Source of the DNA: Enhygromyxa salina
GTDB taxonomy: Bacteria > Myxococcota_A > Polyangia > Nannocystales > Nannocystaceae
Direction of reading: 5' to 3'
Length of the DNA stretch: 64,000 nt
Assembly (NCBI RefSeq): GCF_002994615.1
Contig: NZ_PVNK01000136.1
Coordinates: forward strand, 61,770 to 125,769
Part shown: positions 1 to 9,001 of the stretch, piece by piece
Numbering within the stretch: position 1 is the first letter of the stretch
Layout: each line of letters opens with the position of its first letter
The notes under the pieces: model-generated
Databases searched by the model: none
Told to the model about the DNA's origin: nothing
What the model saw: the letters and a program-made list of their open reading frames with translations, nothing else
Made by a program: the position numbers and the translations under genes

Positions 1-493
1 CGTCGACGAGGACCGCCACGTTGGCGTTGGGATCAATGTCGGCGCCGACTTGGTCGGCCACGCTCGCGGCCCGCTGACGACGGAGCACGTCGACGCCATC
101 GTTGACGCCGATCTGGCGCTGGACCTCGGGGTCGGCCAGGTACGCGAACGCGAACACCGAGCGGAGCCCAAACATCGACGCCCGGCGGAAGTAAAACCGG
201 CTGCTCTCCCACGCGCACAGGTACTCGTACTGAGCTTCGGGCGCGGCCCGGGTGAAGGTCCGCGTGCGGCTGGGGCCGAACGCGGGCATCGCGACCTCGA
301 ACAGCACGAACATCAGACGCACCAGCACGCGCTCGCGCAAAGGCAAGGCCGCCAGCCACTCGTCGACGTACTCGATCGCGCGCGCCTGGGCGGCGTCGAT
401 CGGGATGCCGCCCTCGCGGGGGTACATCGTCTGTCCGAGCGCCCCGACGATCCGTGCTTCAGTCGGGGTCAGGACCTTGAAGGTGCGACTCAC
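1..493 (-). CDS. Gluconate 2-dehydrogenase subunit 3-like protein (partial, runs off left edge)
   Basis: A leftward frame stays open for 164 codons to the window edge with strong G/C third-position bias. It begins at a GTG at 493 preceded by GAGGG. The start reads VSRTFKVLTPTEARIVGALG, which matches the N-terminal opening of the small subunit that accompanies GMC-family oxidoreductases. Later, RSVFAFAYLADPEVQRQIGV resembles the family's conserved 'AYYxDPxVWxxIGY' stretch. By family knowledge such proteins escort a flavoprotein sugar or alcohol dehydrogenase, whose gene would be expected just beyond position 1. An earlier in-frame GTG at 544 is possible but has no ribosome binding site. The family call is from pattern recognition only; the C-terminus is not visible. 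Confidence 0.65.
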   Translation of the reverse strand, partial: MSRTFKVLTPTEARIVGALGQTMYPREGGIPIDAAQARAIEYVDEWLAALPLRERVLVRLMFVLFEVAMPAFGPSRTRTFTRAAPEAQYEYLCAWESSRFYFRRASMFGLRSVFAFAYLADPEVQRQIGVNDGVDVLRRQRAASVADQVGADIDPNANVAVLVD

Positions 494-768
494 AGAGCCC
501 TCGTACTGGCCGCAGCAAGACCGCAGCGCGCCGTCCGCATACACGACGCGTTCAGGGCGATCAAGCTCGCCTCGGGAGGTTGCTGCAGGGATGGCATCGG
601 AGGGCGTCGCCCGGGCGGACCGGACGTCGGACGAATCCTGCCGGATATGGCCGGGTCCCGCTAGTGCCCGCGCCTAGAGGGCAAGCTCACGTGTGGATCC
701 GCTGGTCGGCGAGCGCTGGCGAGCCGGCGCATTCGACGGCTTGCCAGTCACTGCTACGCTCCCGACCG

Positions 769-3432
769 ATGGCCACCGAGACCGTGCCTGCGCGCCCCGG
801 GCCCCTCGCGCGTCGCAGCGCCAACCTGGTCGGATGGCTGACTCGCGGCAAGGCGCGCAGCGGCGTGGCCCTGATCACGGCCGTGCTGCTCGGGCTGCTC
901 GCGGTGTGGTTTGGCGCGTCGATCTCGATCGACACGGATCTGCGCAGCTTGCTGCCCGCGTCTGCGCCGAGCGTCGCCGCGCTCGACTTGCTCGAGGAGC
1001 GCAAGGGCAGCGCCGAGGGCTTCGTGATCGCAATCGAGGCCCCGAGCCCGGGCGACGCGAACGCGATGGTCCTGGGCATCGCCGCCGAGGTCGCGAGCTG
1101 GCCCGAGACGACCTCGCTGACGGTCGAGCGCGACTACACCCCGCTGCGGGCCCACGCGCTGTACATGCTCGAGCTCGAGGATCTCGAGAAGCTCCGCGAC
1201 GAGCTCGAGGCCGAGCGCAAGCAGGCGATCGCGCGGATGATGGGCCCCGGCCTCGTCGAGGGCGAGGTCGACACCTCGGACGTCAGCGTCGGCGACGACT
1301 GGGACGACGAGTTCGAGGAGCTCGACTGGGGCGCGCCCGAGCCGAAGGCCGAGCAGCCCGCGCCCGAGCAGCCCCAGCCCGAACAGCCCCAGCCCGAACA
1401 GCAAAAAGACGAGCCCCCGGGCGAGGGGCCCGACCTCGAGCAGTTTCTCCGTGATCAGCGCGAAGGTCTGCTCGCCCAGGGCGTGCTCGACCCCAAAGAG
1501 ATCGCGCTGATCTGGCCCGAGGAGAACGAGCGCGGCGAGATCCCGTGGACCGCTCGGGTCGGGATGCCCTACGCGGCCGAGGGCGGCAAGATCCGCACGA
1601 TCCACGCGAGCTTGTCAAAACCGGCGACCGACGTGCAGTTCGCCCAGGACGCGATCGCGCGGGTTGAGCGTCGGGCCGCGTCGCTGCGGGCCAAGGGCGT
1701 GGCGGCCGAGACCCGGGTTCAGGTTGTCTCGGCCTACAACGTCTCGGGCCCGGTCAACACGATCCTGCGCGACGCCCGGCGAGCGACCTGGATCTCGGCC
1801 TCGCTGGTGCTCGCGGTCCTGCTCCTCGGCTTTCGCAACCTCCGGGTCCTGCCGCTGGTCATGGTCCCGATGACCGTGGCCATGAGCCTGACCCTGGCCG
1901 TGGCCAAGCTCAGCTTCGGCCAGCTCAACGCGCTGACCGTGTTCTTGTTCGCGGTCCTGTTTGGGATGGGCGTCGACTTCTCGGTCCACCTCTACGCGCT
2001 GCGCGAGCGCCAAGGTCGCGACGCCGACTGGCCAGCGGTCATCCGCGAGCACTTTCGCCCCCTGCTCGCGACGATGTCGACGACCTCCGCGAGCTTGCTA
2101 GTCCTGATGCTGGCCGAGTTCAAGGCCTTCCGCGAGTTCGGGGCGATCTCGGCGGCGGGCGTGGTCCTGTGCTTTGTCGCGGCGATCATCCTGGTCCCGG
2201 TCATCGACGTGCTGATCGGGCCGCTGCGCCGAGCGCCGAAGGTTCGGGCGCCGCTGCCCGAGCTCTCGGACCAAAGCCCCGCACCGATCGTGCCGCGCTT
2301 CGCCGGGTGGTTCGCCAAGGCCCGCTACGTGCTCCTGGTCCTGCTCGCGGGCGTCGCCCTCTACGGCGCGCCCAAGCTCCAGATGGAGAAGGACACGCGG
2401 GTCCTCAACGCGAGCAACGCAGGCGACGCGCAGAGCAACAAGGAGATCTCCTACCGCCAGACCGGCGGGCGCTACAAGTCGCTCGCGCTCGTCGCCGACA
2501 GCCCCGAGCAGCTCGACGTCGTCGTCGATCGCCTGATCGCGATCGAGGAGTCCGGCGAGCTCCTGCCCGGGGCGATCGACATCGGCGAGCCCCGCCAGCC
2601 GTGGGTCAAAGAGGTCTACAGCCTGCGCACGATCATGCCCACAGACCAGGCCGCCAAGGCCCCGGTCATCGAGCAGATCGGCGCCCGGACCAACGACCTC
2701 TTGGCCGAGCTGCCCGATCTCGACGACGAGGCCCGGCGCTACCAGACCCACCTCGAGGCGCTCGAGCGCATGGCCAAGGCCGACCCGCTGACGGTCGACG
2801 AGCTGCCCGACTGGTCGCTCGAACCCTTCCGCGAGAGCGAGAGCGGCCGCAGCGATCGCATCGCCCACACCTATCTGCGGATCGCGGGTTGGAGCATCGA
2901 CGAGCTCGTCGCCGTCCGCGAGCGCCTCGACGAGATCCTCGAGGGCACCGAGGTCCGCGCGGCCGACAGCCGCCTCGTGTTCGCGGATCTCATGACCCTC
3001 GTCGAGCGCGACGCCAAGCGCATCCCGCTGTTCGCCCTGGGGGTGATCTTGTTGTTCATCGCGATCGACGTGCGCCGCGTCGGCGGGACCCTGGCCTGCT
3101 TTGCGACCCTCGGCCTCGGGGTCACGCTCGCGGTCGCGGTCATGGGCCTGTGGCCGATGCGGCTCAACTTCTTCAACCTCGTGGTCATGCCCGCGGTCGT
3201 CGGCCTCGGCATCGACGCGAGCATCCACCTGTGGCACGGGCGCAAGAAGGCGACCCTGGCTGCTACGGGCAAGGCCTCGCTGCTCGCCGCCATGACCACG
3301 GTCGCCGGCTTCTCGGGTCTGCTCGCCGCGAACCACGCCGGGCTGCGCAGCATCGGTGAGGTCGGGGTCATGGCGATCGTCGCCTGCGTCGGCGTGGCCT
3401 TCTTGGCCCTGTACCCGGTCCGGCGCGGCTGA
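769..3432 (+). CDS. RND/MMPL-family membrane exporter
   Basis: 887 residues from the ATG at 769. The frame is open further upstream, but that part lacks coding character and the hydrophobic start follows this ATG. Layout: transmembrane helix 1 near residues 31-50, a first periplasmic loop starting with the typical D-LRSLLP motif, a Pro/Gln/Glu-rich stretch near 190-225, and a membrane bundle from about 340 with GMGVDFSVHLYAL near 397. A second periplasmic domain and a second bundle from about 754 with GLGIDASIHLW near 811 follow. The duplicated G-x-G-x-D motifs are the proton-relay signature of RND/MMPL and SSD-related transporters. Such proteins often move lipids or hopanoids; the cargo here is unknown. 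No adaptor or outer-membrane partner lies next to it. The charged proline-rich insert in loop 1 is unusual. Confidence 0.85.
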   Translation: MATETVPARPGPLARRSANLVGWLTRGKARSGVALITAVLLGLLAVWFGASISIDTDLRSLLPASAPSVAALDLLEERKGSAEGFVIAIEAPSPGDANAMVLGIAAEVASWPETTSLTVERDYTPLRAHALYMLELEDLEKLRDELEAERKQAIARMMGPGLVEGEVDTSDVSVGDDWDDEFEELDWGAPEPKAEQPAPEQPQPEQPQPEQQKDEPPGEGPDLEQFLRDQREGLLAQGVLDPKEIALIWPEENERGEIPWTARVGMPYAAEGGKIRTIHASLSKPATDVQFAQDAIARVERRAASLRAKGVAAETRVQVVSAYNVSGPVNTILRDARRATWISASLVLAVLLLGFRNLRVLPLVMVPMTVAMSLTLAVAKLSFGQLNALTVFLFAVLFGMGVDFSVHLYALRERQGRDADWPAVIREHFRPLLATMSTTSASLLVLMLAEFKAFREFGAISAAGVVLCFVAAIILVPVIDVLIGPLRRAPKVRAPLPELSDQSPAPIVPRFAGWFAKARYVLLVLLAGVALYGAPKLQMEKDTRVLNASNAGDAQSNKEISYRQTGGRYKSLALVADSPEQLDVVVDRLIAIEESGELLPGAIDIGEPRQPWVKEVYSLRTIMPTDQAAKAPVIEQIGARTNDLLAELPDLDDEARRYQTHLEALERMAKADPLTVDELPDWSLEPFRESESGRSDRIAHTYLRIAGWSIDELVAVRERLDEILEGTEVRAADSRLVFADLMTLVERDAKRIPLFALGVILLFIAIDVRRVGGTLACFATLGLGVTLAVAVMGLWPMRLNFFNLVVMPAVVGLGIDASIHLWHGRKKATLAATGKASLLAAMTTVAGFSGLLAANHAGLRSIGEVGVMAIVACVGVAFLALYPVRRG

Positions 3433-3569
3433 GAGGCTGACCGCGCCTGCGCGCTCGAGGGCCGCAACGACGCGCGAGGCCGCTCGGGTAAGTGATGGCC
3501 CGAAGCAGCTGCGATCGGCGCAGGCACCCGCCGAGAACCCGGCGGGCTCCTGGCGAGCTCCTGGCGAGC

Positions 3570-4847
3570 TCAGCTGAGCAGACCGCTGAGCGGCTGCGCC
3601 GGGCTGAGCGGGAACATCGTGGCGAAGTCGCCCTCGTGGATGCCCGCGAGCTTGCGCAGCTCGTAGTGGATGTGCTGCGGCTCGATGCGGATCCCGCTCT
3701 CGCTCAGGCTCAAGCTGCCCGGGTCGACGGTCAGCGGCTGGTGGCGATCGGTGCTCCCGCCGATGACCCGGTTGCCGCTGATGCCCTTGCCCATCAGCAT
3801 CATGCTGGAGACCGACCAGTGGTCCTTGCCGTTGTTGGCGTTGTAGCCGGGCGTGCGCCCGAATTCCGAGCCCACGACCACGATGACGTTGTCGGCGACC
3901 TGCTGGGCCTCGGCCTCTTGCCAGATCGCGTCGACGCCCTCGAGCAGGGTCTGGAGCCGGGGGATGTGGGCGTTGTCGTGGTCGCCGTGGGTGTCGAAGC
4001 CGCCGTAGTTGAGGTTGACGGCGATCGAGATGCCCGCGCGGTAGGCCGCGAGCGCGACCTGGGCCTGGCGACGCAGGGCGTTGTCCTGGGCCAGCTCGTC
4101 GGGCAGGTACTGCTGCAGGAGCTTGAGCTCGTTGGCGCCGTCAGTCGCGGTGAACATCTGGTTCATCGCGACCTGCTCGACCGGCAGCGTGGCCTCCATC
4201 TCCTGGGTGGTTCGGCGACCGTCGCGGGCCTGCTGGATCAGCTCGGCGGCCCGGACCGAGTGGAAGCGATCGTCGGCGTTGCTGGGGTCGAAGCGCTCGG
4301 GGTAGGCGATGCGCCCGAGCGCGTTGACGTTGCCGCTGCGCGTGCGCGCGACCAGGCCCCCGGTCAGATCGTAGCCGCCGAAGCTCAGGTAGGACATCGG
4401 CAGCTCGGGCCCGGCGTTGGCCGCGACCAAGGCCGCGAGGCTCGGGAAGCCCTCGACCAGGCGACCGCTCCAGGTGTGGCGCGAGCCGCTGTCGTGGCCG
4501 TTGGTCTGCATGTCGATCCCGTTGATGATCAGCAGATCCTGGTAGTACTTCTGGAAGAAGGTGTCGTTGTACCCGAGCGGCGCGTAGTTGATGTTCCCCG
4601 CGCTGAGGATCTCGCTCGTCAGGTACATGTTCATCGGGTCCGGATCCATCTCGTTCGCGCGGCCCTTGGGGTCGCACAGCGAGGTCGGATCCCAGCCCCC
4701 GGCAGCGTTGACGAAGATCCAGAAGGTGCCCTCGTAGGCCCGCGGGGTCAGGGGCTCGCCCGCGATGCCGCCGGTCGCGGCGCTCGAGCCAGGGATGAGC
4801 GTGAGGCCCGCGAGGCCGGCCAACTTGAAGAAGTCTCGACGATTCAT
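3570..4847 (-). CDS. DUF1501 protein with Tat signal
   Basis: 425 residues. The N-terminus MNRRDFFKLAGLAGLTLIPG is a twin-arginine signal (RRDFFK followed by a hydrophobic stretch), so the protein is probably exported folded. The body shows features of the alkaline-phosphatase/sulfatase-like DUF1501 fold: 'FVNAAGGWDPTSLCDP' near the start, NLNYGGFDTHGDHDNAH, and VVVGSEFGRTPGYNANNGKDHW, which carries Asp/His residues expected to bind metal. In Planctomycetes and myxobacteria this family is almost always encoded beside DUF1592/1588/1585 cytochrome proteins, as here: the upstream gene ends 19 bp before this start. Substrate unknown. Together with the upstream gene it is probably one transcription unit. 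Confidence 0.85.
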   Translation of the reverse strand: MNRRDFFKLAGLAGLTLIPGSSAATGGIAGEPLTPRAYEGTFWIFVNAAGGWDPTSLCDPKGRANEMDPDPMNMYLTSEILSAGNINYAPLGYNDTFFQKYYQDLLIINGIDMQTNGHDSGSRHTWSGRLVEGFPSLAALVAANAGPELPMSYLSFGGYDLTGGLVARTRSGNVNALGRIAYPERFDPSNADDRFHSVRAAELIQQARDGRRTTQEMEATLPVEQVAMNQMFTATDGANELKLLQQYLPDELAQDNALRRQAQVALAAYRAGISIAVNLNYGGFDTHGDHDNAHIPRLQTLLEGVDAIWQEAEAQQVADNVIVVVGSEFGRTPGYNANNGKDHWSVSSMMLMGKGISGNRVIGGSTDRHQPLTVDPGSLSLSESGIRIEPQHIHYELRKLAGIHEGDFATMFPLSPAQPLSGLLS

Positions 4848-4866
4848 GGTGTTGGTCCTCCGTGGC

Positions 4867-7146
4867 TCATTCGTGCAAGAAGCGGTAGTCCGAGAGCATG
4901 TAGGTCATGACGGCCATCCACGCCCGAATCGTGTAGTTGGTGTCGCTGGTGATCCGCTCGGCGTCGGCGAGCGCCTGGTCGGACCAGAAGTCCCTCGTCG
5001 CCTGGCACTCGCCGGGCAGCGTGACGGAGTACTCGCCGAGCTCGATCCCGCGCTTGCCGTCGCGCCAGACCTCGAGGAAGAGCGCGTAGCTGCGGTCGAT
5101 CTCGGGATCGTCGATGTCGAGCTGCTCCCCGAGCAGCCGCCAGTGCAGGTACTGAATGTTGACCCGGATCGCCTCGGTGACCGCGGGGATCTCGAAGCCG
5201 TTGTCGTCCTCGGGCTCGAACCCGGGGTCGATGTAGGGGAAGAGGTTGCGGGCCGCGGCCGGCTTGGTGAAGTCGCGCGCGGTGTTCCAGCACGCGACCT
5301 CGTTGGCCATGCGCTGAGAGACGTTGGTCATGATCCCGTTGGGCACGGTCATGCGCTCGACGATCGTGTCGGAGTCGATGCCGCCGTAGAAGATCCGGTA
5401 CTCGTTGAAGTCGAGCAGGTAGCTCTGACCGTTGACCGACTCCCGCCAGGGGTAGCCGGTCACGGCCTCGACCTTGCGCTCGAGCTGCTCGGGCGTCAGC
5501 CAGCGCGCGGTCCCGACCGGGGCCAGCTCGTCGAGGCGCTGCTGGGCCTCGACCGACTCCTTCTCGTCCTCGCTCCAGCCGGGGTCGAAGCTCTTGGCCC
5601 GGTAGTAGGGCGACTTGACGATCTCCTTGATGACGGTCTTGAGGTCGAACTCCGACTCGACGAACAGGTCGGCGATCCGCTGGAGCTCGGCGTTTTGGGC
5701 GTCGAAGGCGACGAGCTTGCCGAGGTAGTCGGGCGCGGACGGGTCGCTCGGCTCGCGCAGCGGCGGGGCGCCGGTCAAGCCCTGGTAGACGATGTCGACC
5801 TGCGAGGCGGCGAAGCGCGGATCCCCGATGATCTGCCCGGCCAGCCAGCTCGTGGCGTCGAGCTTCTCGCCCGCGGGCAGCTCGGCGTCGCCGAAGCCCG
5901 GGGCGAACATCTCCTGGTACCAGCCCATCTCGGGCGGACGGTAGCGGCCCTGGTCGTCCCAGTTTTGCAGCGCGCCCGCGACCGGGTCGATGTTGGCGTG
6001 GCAGACCGTGCACGCGTCGCTCTCGCGCGTGGGGTTGAAGTCCTCGATCGAGCTCGGGTCGATCGGCCGCTCGGCGAGCTTGAGCACGTCGGTCGCGAGG
6101 AAGAACTTGAACACCATCCGCGCCCGGTGGCGGTTGCGGTTGGTCGCCGTGGTCGGGAAGCGGTTGAGCCAGATGTGCGAGGTCAGCAGGCCCGAGTGGG
6201 GGATGCCCGAGAGCTTGGCCTCGACCCACTCGTTCTCGTCGCTCGGGTCCTGGAAGTTGGCGTTGATCCCGTAGACCTGGGCCGAGTACGGGTTCACCAT
6301 CGTGTAGTCGGCGGTGAGGATCTCGGTGAACGGGCGGTCGTTGCGGACCACGTGGGCGACGAGCTCGAGGGCCTCGCGGGCCACGGCCTCGTTGCTGCGC
6401 GCCCGGGCGAGGTTGCGCTCGGCCTCGTCCTCGATCGCCTCGAACCAGTAGCTGTTCGGGTAGTCCTCGCCGTCGAGCAGGTCGATGGCGTCGACGCTGG
6501 GCAGGTAGCGATCGGTCAGGAAGTGGTCGTTGTAGAGCTCGATGAGGCGCTCGTAGAACGCGTCCTCGGTCATCATCTCGTCGAGCACGAGGTCGAGAGC
6601 CTCGAGCCCGCCGTTGGCGACCGCGAGCTCCTCCTCCGGCGTCGGCAGCCGACCGACGAGGCTGAGGCTGGCCTTGCGCAGGGTCTCGACGTCGCTGAGG
6701 GTGCTGACGTCGGCGAAGTAGGTCTCGATCTCGGTCCCGTCCTCGGCGCACTCGACCGGATTCTTGATCCGGTCGACGAGCTCGACGAAGGCGTCATACT
6801 CGGCGCTGCCGCGCTCGATCTGGACCCCGCCGCCGTGGTCGACGGTGTTGGTCGGCTTGACGAGCAGCCACGGCTCGCCCTCGTACTCGAGCTTGGCGAG
6901 GCGCTCGACGGTCGCGAGGTTGGCCTCGAGGTAGCCGGTCCAGTCCGCCGACTGGAGCACGAACTGCGAGCTCTTGGCCACGCCGGTCGGGCTGTGGCAG
7001 GTGATGCATTTTTTCGACATCACCGGGGCCCAGATCTGCTCCTTGAAGAAGTCTTCGTTGGAGACGCACTGCTCGGGCTCCTCGGCCTGACAACCGCCGA
7101 GGGCGAAGCCGCCGAAGACGAGGGTCAAGGCCCCGAGCGTCCTCAT
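4867..7146 (-). CDS. DUF1592/DUF1588/DUF1585-type lipoprotein with two CxxCH sites
   Basis: 759 residues from the ATG at 7146, chosen because CAGGAG lies 4-5 bases ahead and a lipoprotein signal follows directly (MRTLGALTLVFGGFALGGC, lipobox LGGC, Cys19). The frame opens further upstream, but that part is Arg-rich and not coding-like. CITCH at about residues 47-51 is a c-type heme site, and CTVCHANIDPVAGALQNWDD resembles the heme/DUF1588 motif CxxCHxxIDPxGxxLE. LKTVIKEIVKSPYYRAKS resembles the DUF1585 end region. This family is the standard partner of DUF1501 proteins, encoded next door. The pair's role is not established; a periplasmic or surface redox role is inference. The two heme sites imply dependence on cytochrome c maturation. 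Confidence 0.8.
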   Translation of the reverse strand: MRTLGALTLVFGGFALGGCQAEEPEQCVSNEDFFKEQIWAPVMSKKCITCHSPTGVAKSSQFVLQSADWTGYLEANLATVERLAKLEYEGEPWLLVKPTNTVDHGGGVQIERGSAEYDAFVELVDRIKNPVECAEDGTEIETYFADVSTLSDVETLRKASLSLVGRLPTPEEELAVANGGLEALDLVLDEMMTEDAFYERLIELYNDHFLTDRYLPSVDAIDLLDGEDYPNSYWFEAIEDEAERNLARARSNEAVAREALELVAHVVRNDRPFTEILTADYTMVNPYSAQVYGINANFQDPSDENEWVEAKLSGIPHSGLLTSHIWLNRFPTTATNRNRHRARMVFKFFLATDVLKLAERPIDPSSIEDFNPTRESDACTVCHANIDPVAGALQNWDDQGRYRPPEMGWYQEMFAPGFGDAELPAGEKLDATSWLAGQIIGDPRFAASQVDIVYQGLTGAPPLREPSDPSAPDYLGKLVAFDAQNAELQRIADLFVESEFDLKTVIKEIVKSPYYRAKSFDPGWSEDEKESVEAQQRLDELAPVGTARWLTPEQLERKVEAVTGYPWRESVNGQSYLLDFNEYRIFYGGIDSDTIVERMTVPNGIMTNVSQRMANEVACWNTARDFTKPAAARNLFPYIDPGFEPEDDNGFEIPAVTEAIRVNIQYLHWRLLGEQLDIDDPEIDRSYALFLEVWRDGKRGIELGEYSVTLPGECQATRDFWSDQALADAERITSDTNYTIRAWMAVMTYMLSDYRFLHE

Positions 7147-7304
7147 CGTCTCCTGACTCGGGCTTCGGGCCCGACCCCCTCGCTTCGCTCGGGCCCTCAG
7201 GTTTTTGGAGGCTGCTCGTAGGTCACGCTGTCGATACCTGGTCATGATCTGTAACTCCCGAAGCTCCCACGTATGATTCTCGATTGAGTCGATGCGCCCG
7301 GTGG

Positions 7305-8537
7305 TCAGGCGTCGCCGTCTCCGTCGCCGTCTCCGTCGCCGTCGCCGTCGCCGTCGCCCGTGTCGCCGTCTCCGTCGCCGTCGCCCGTGTCGCCGTCGCC
7401 GTCGCCCGTGTCGCCGTCGCCGTCGCCTGTATCACCGTCGCCGTCGCCGGTGTCGCCGTCGCCGTCGCCGCCTTCGGGCACGCACTGGCCCTCGGCATAG
7501 ACGCACATCTCACCCATGTCGCAGTCACCACAGCTGCCCCCGCACGCGTCCGATCCGCACGCGCGGCCGTCACATTGGGGCACGCAGACACACGAGAGCG
7601 GATCGTCCGGGGCCTGGGCGAAGCCCTCGGCGCACTCGCACGCGGGCTCGCCGTTGGCCACGCAGGTGCCGTTGCCGTCGCACTCTTCGAGGTAGCAGCT
7701 GCCGGTGTCGAACTGGAAGTAGCCGAGGCTGTAGCCGAGCTCCTCGTCGCCCGCGATCACGCCGACGCTGACTGGCGCGTCGATCGCCGGGGCGTGGAGC
7801 GGCAGCACGTCAAACGAGACGTGGTCGCCCGCGGCGTTGATCGAGGCCGTGACCACCCCCGCGGCGCAGCCCGTCGTCACGCTCCCGCCCTCGAGCTGCG
7901 CGACCTTGAACCCGCAGTGGCCCTTGCCGTTGAGCACGGTCTGCTCGCCGTCGAAGTCCCAAGCCGTGAGCAGCAAGTCGACGCGATGGGTGCCGTCGAG
8001 GTCGAGCTCGAAGTGAAGGTTGTCGACGAAGTCGCCGCCGGGCTGGGACGGCTTCGATCCGAGCTCCGGGTCGACCAAGGTGATCGTCGGTGCGCCGCCG
8101 TGGGCGAGCGCGACGTCGCCGAGGTACTCGACGTAGGCGACGTTGCCGGGGTAGGCCACGGTCCGGTCGACGGCAGCCACGAGCACGCTGGTGTCGTCGC
8201 CGCCGCCCCCGACGGTCACGGTCGCGGGCAGGGCCAGGCGCAGATCCACCGGCTCGATCGTGACCGTGTCGCCCTGTTGCTCGTAGCCGGCGGTGGTCAG
8301 CGAGGCGTCGGCCCGGCGGAGGATGATCTCGGTCTCGACCGCGAGCGCGCCCGCCGGGATCTCGACCGTCACGCCGCCCCCGCTGACGGAGCCGCCATCG
8401 GGGCCGACCAGGGCGCGGGCGAGCTCCTGGTCCTGCTCGGGTGAGCAGGCCACGCTGGCGACCCAGGCGGTCAGGGCCAACGAAGAGACACACGCGAGGC
8501 CAAGGGTCCTACGCGAAGTCCGGCGAGCAGAGTCCAT
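7305..8537 (-). CDS. ZU5-like lipoprotein with EGF-like Cys region and Gly-Asp-Thr repeat tail
   Basis: 410 residues from the ATG at 8537. The N-terminus has Arg residues, a hydrophobic stretch and a Cys after SVA, which fits a lipoprotein signal. Next comes GPDGGSVSGGGVTVEIPAGAL, cut here to its core IPAGAL motif of ZU5-like domains. A Cys-rich segment follows with EGF-like spacing (CYLEECDGNGTCVANGEPAC) and further Cys pairs. The C-terminus is a tail of more than 50 residues made only of Gly, Asp and Thr. Such tails in Nannocystineae usually follow the lipobox; here the tail is at the other end. Many Asp residues could bind Ca2+, which is inference. It lies 158 bp upstream of, and co-directional with, the cytochrome/DUF1501 pair. 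Confidence 0.75.
   Translation of the reverse strand: MDSARRTSRRTLGLACVSSLALTAWVASVACSPEQDQELARALVGPDGGSVSGGGVTVEIPAGALAVETEIILRRADASLTTAGYEQQGDTVTIEPVDLRLALPATVTVGGGGDDTSVLVAAVDRTVAYPGNVAYVEYLGDVALAHGGAPTITLVDPELGSKPSQPGGDFVDNLHFELDLDGTHRVDLLLTAWDFDGEQTVLNGKGHCGFKVAQLEGGSVTTGCAAGVVTASINAAGDHVSFDVLPLHAPAIDAPVSVGVIAGDEELGYSLGYFQFDTGSCYLEECDGNGTCVANGEPACECAEGFAQAPDDPLSCVCVPQCDGRACGSDACGGSCGDCDMGEMCVYAEGQCVPEGGDGDGDTGDGDGDTGDGDGDTGDGDGDTGDGDGDGDTGDGDGDGDGDGDGDGDA
7309..7470. repeat. Low-complexity tandem repeat (GTC/GCC-type triplets) encoding the GD/TGD tail
   Basis: On the + strand the region is built almost only of ccgtcg and ccgtct triplet pairs with cccgtgtcg blocks at roughly 18-bp intervals. 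On the - strand it encodes the Gly-Asp / Thr-Gly-Asp tail of the lipoprotein. The near-identical units make replication slippage likely, so tail length may vary between strains. Confidence 0.9.
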
Positions 8538-9001
8538 GGCCTCGATTACACAGCCGCGCGCCTCCAAGTCAAAGCAAAACCTCGGGCGCCCGATCGGCGC
8601 GCTGGTGATCATTTAGCAATTGCGATGGGGTCAATTGCGGTCGCTCGGATCGGCTGTGGTCATTGACCCCCGGACCTCTCGCGAACGCACGCAAATGCCG
8701 CGACCACGTGAAGCTGGCCCCAGGGCCCATGAACGTGAGCCTGACGCGATGCTCGTGAGGCGCGACGCCGCGGTGTCGACAAGGGTCGGGGCATGGCAGC
8801 CCCGTGAGATGTCCCAACGCCCTGGCCAGCGCCCTTCACTCGGCCCGCCGACGCGATTGTAGATGGCGTTATTGTGGTCACTGAATCGGCAGCAACCGCC
8901 AGACGATGTCGGCTCGATTTCGCCACTGCTGGGCGACGACCAAACCCGGCCCGCTGCCCTGCTCGAGACCGTGGGCCCGTTGGCCGAGCTGATCCAGCCC
9001 C
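8538..9001. other. 464-bp intergenic region with no supported gene
   Basis: Lies between the start of the ZU5/EGF lipoprotein gene and the end of panC. Open frames exist on both strands but none has a ribosome binding site, a domain or consistent codon bias. Two copies of a short motif, GGTCAATTG near 8631 and GGTCATTGA near 8658, sit about 25 bp apart just upstream of the lipoprotein gene and could be regulator half-sites. A locally AT-richer patch lies near 8855-8885. I see nothing firmer. Confidence 0.4.

Noticed and set aside
4765..7221. An 818-codon open frame opposite the DUF1592 gene
   Set aside because: Val/Leu/Gly/Asp-rich mirror of the real gene on the other strand; no signal, start or domain.
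7309..7470. Regular repeats that could be read as a CRISPR array
   Set aside because: Units are triplet-based, without unique spacers, and are in frame within a coding gene.
8660..8926. 88-codon leftward frame in the 8538-9001 gap
   Set aside because: Ser/Arg-rich, poor codon bias, no ribosome binding site.
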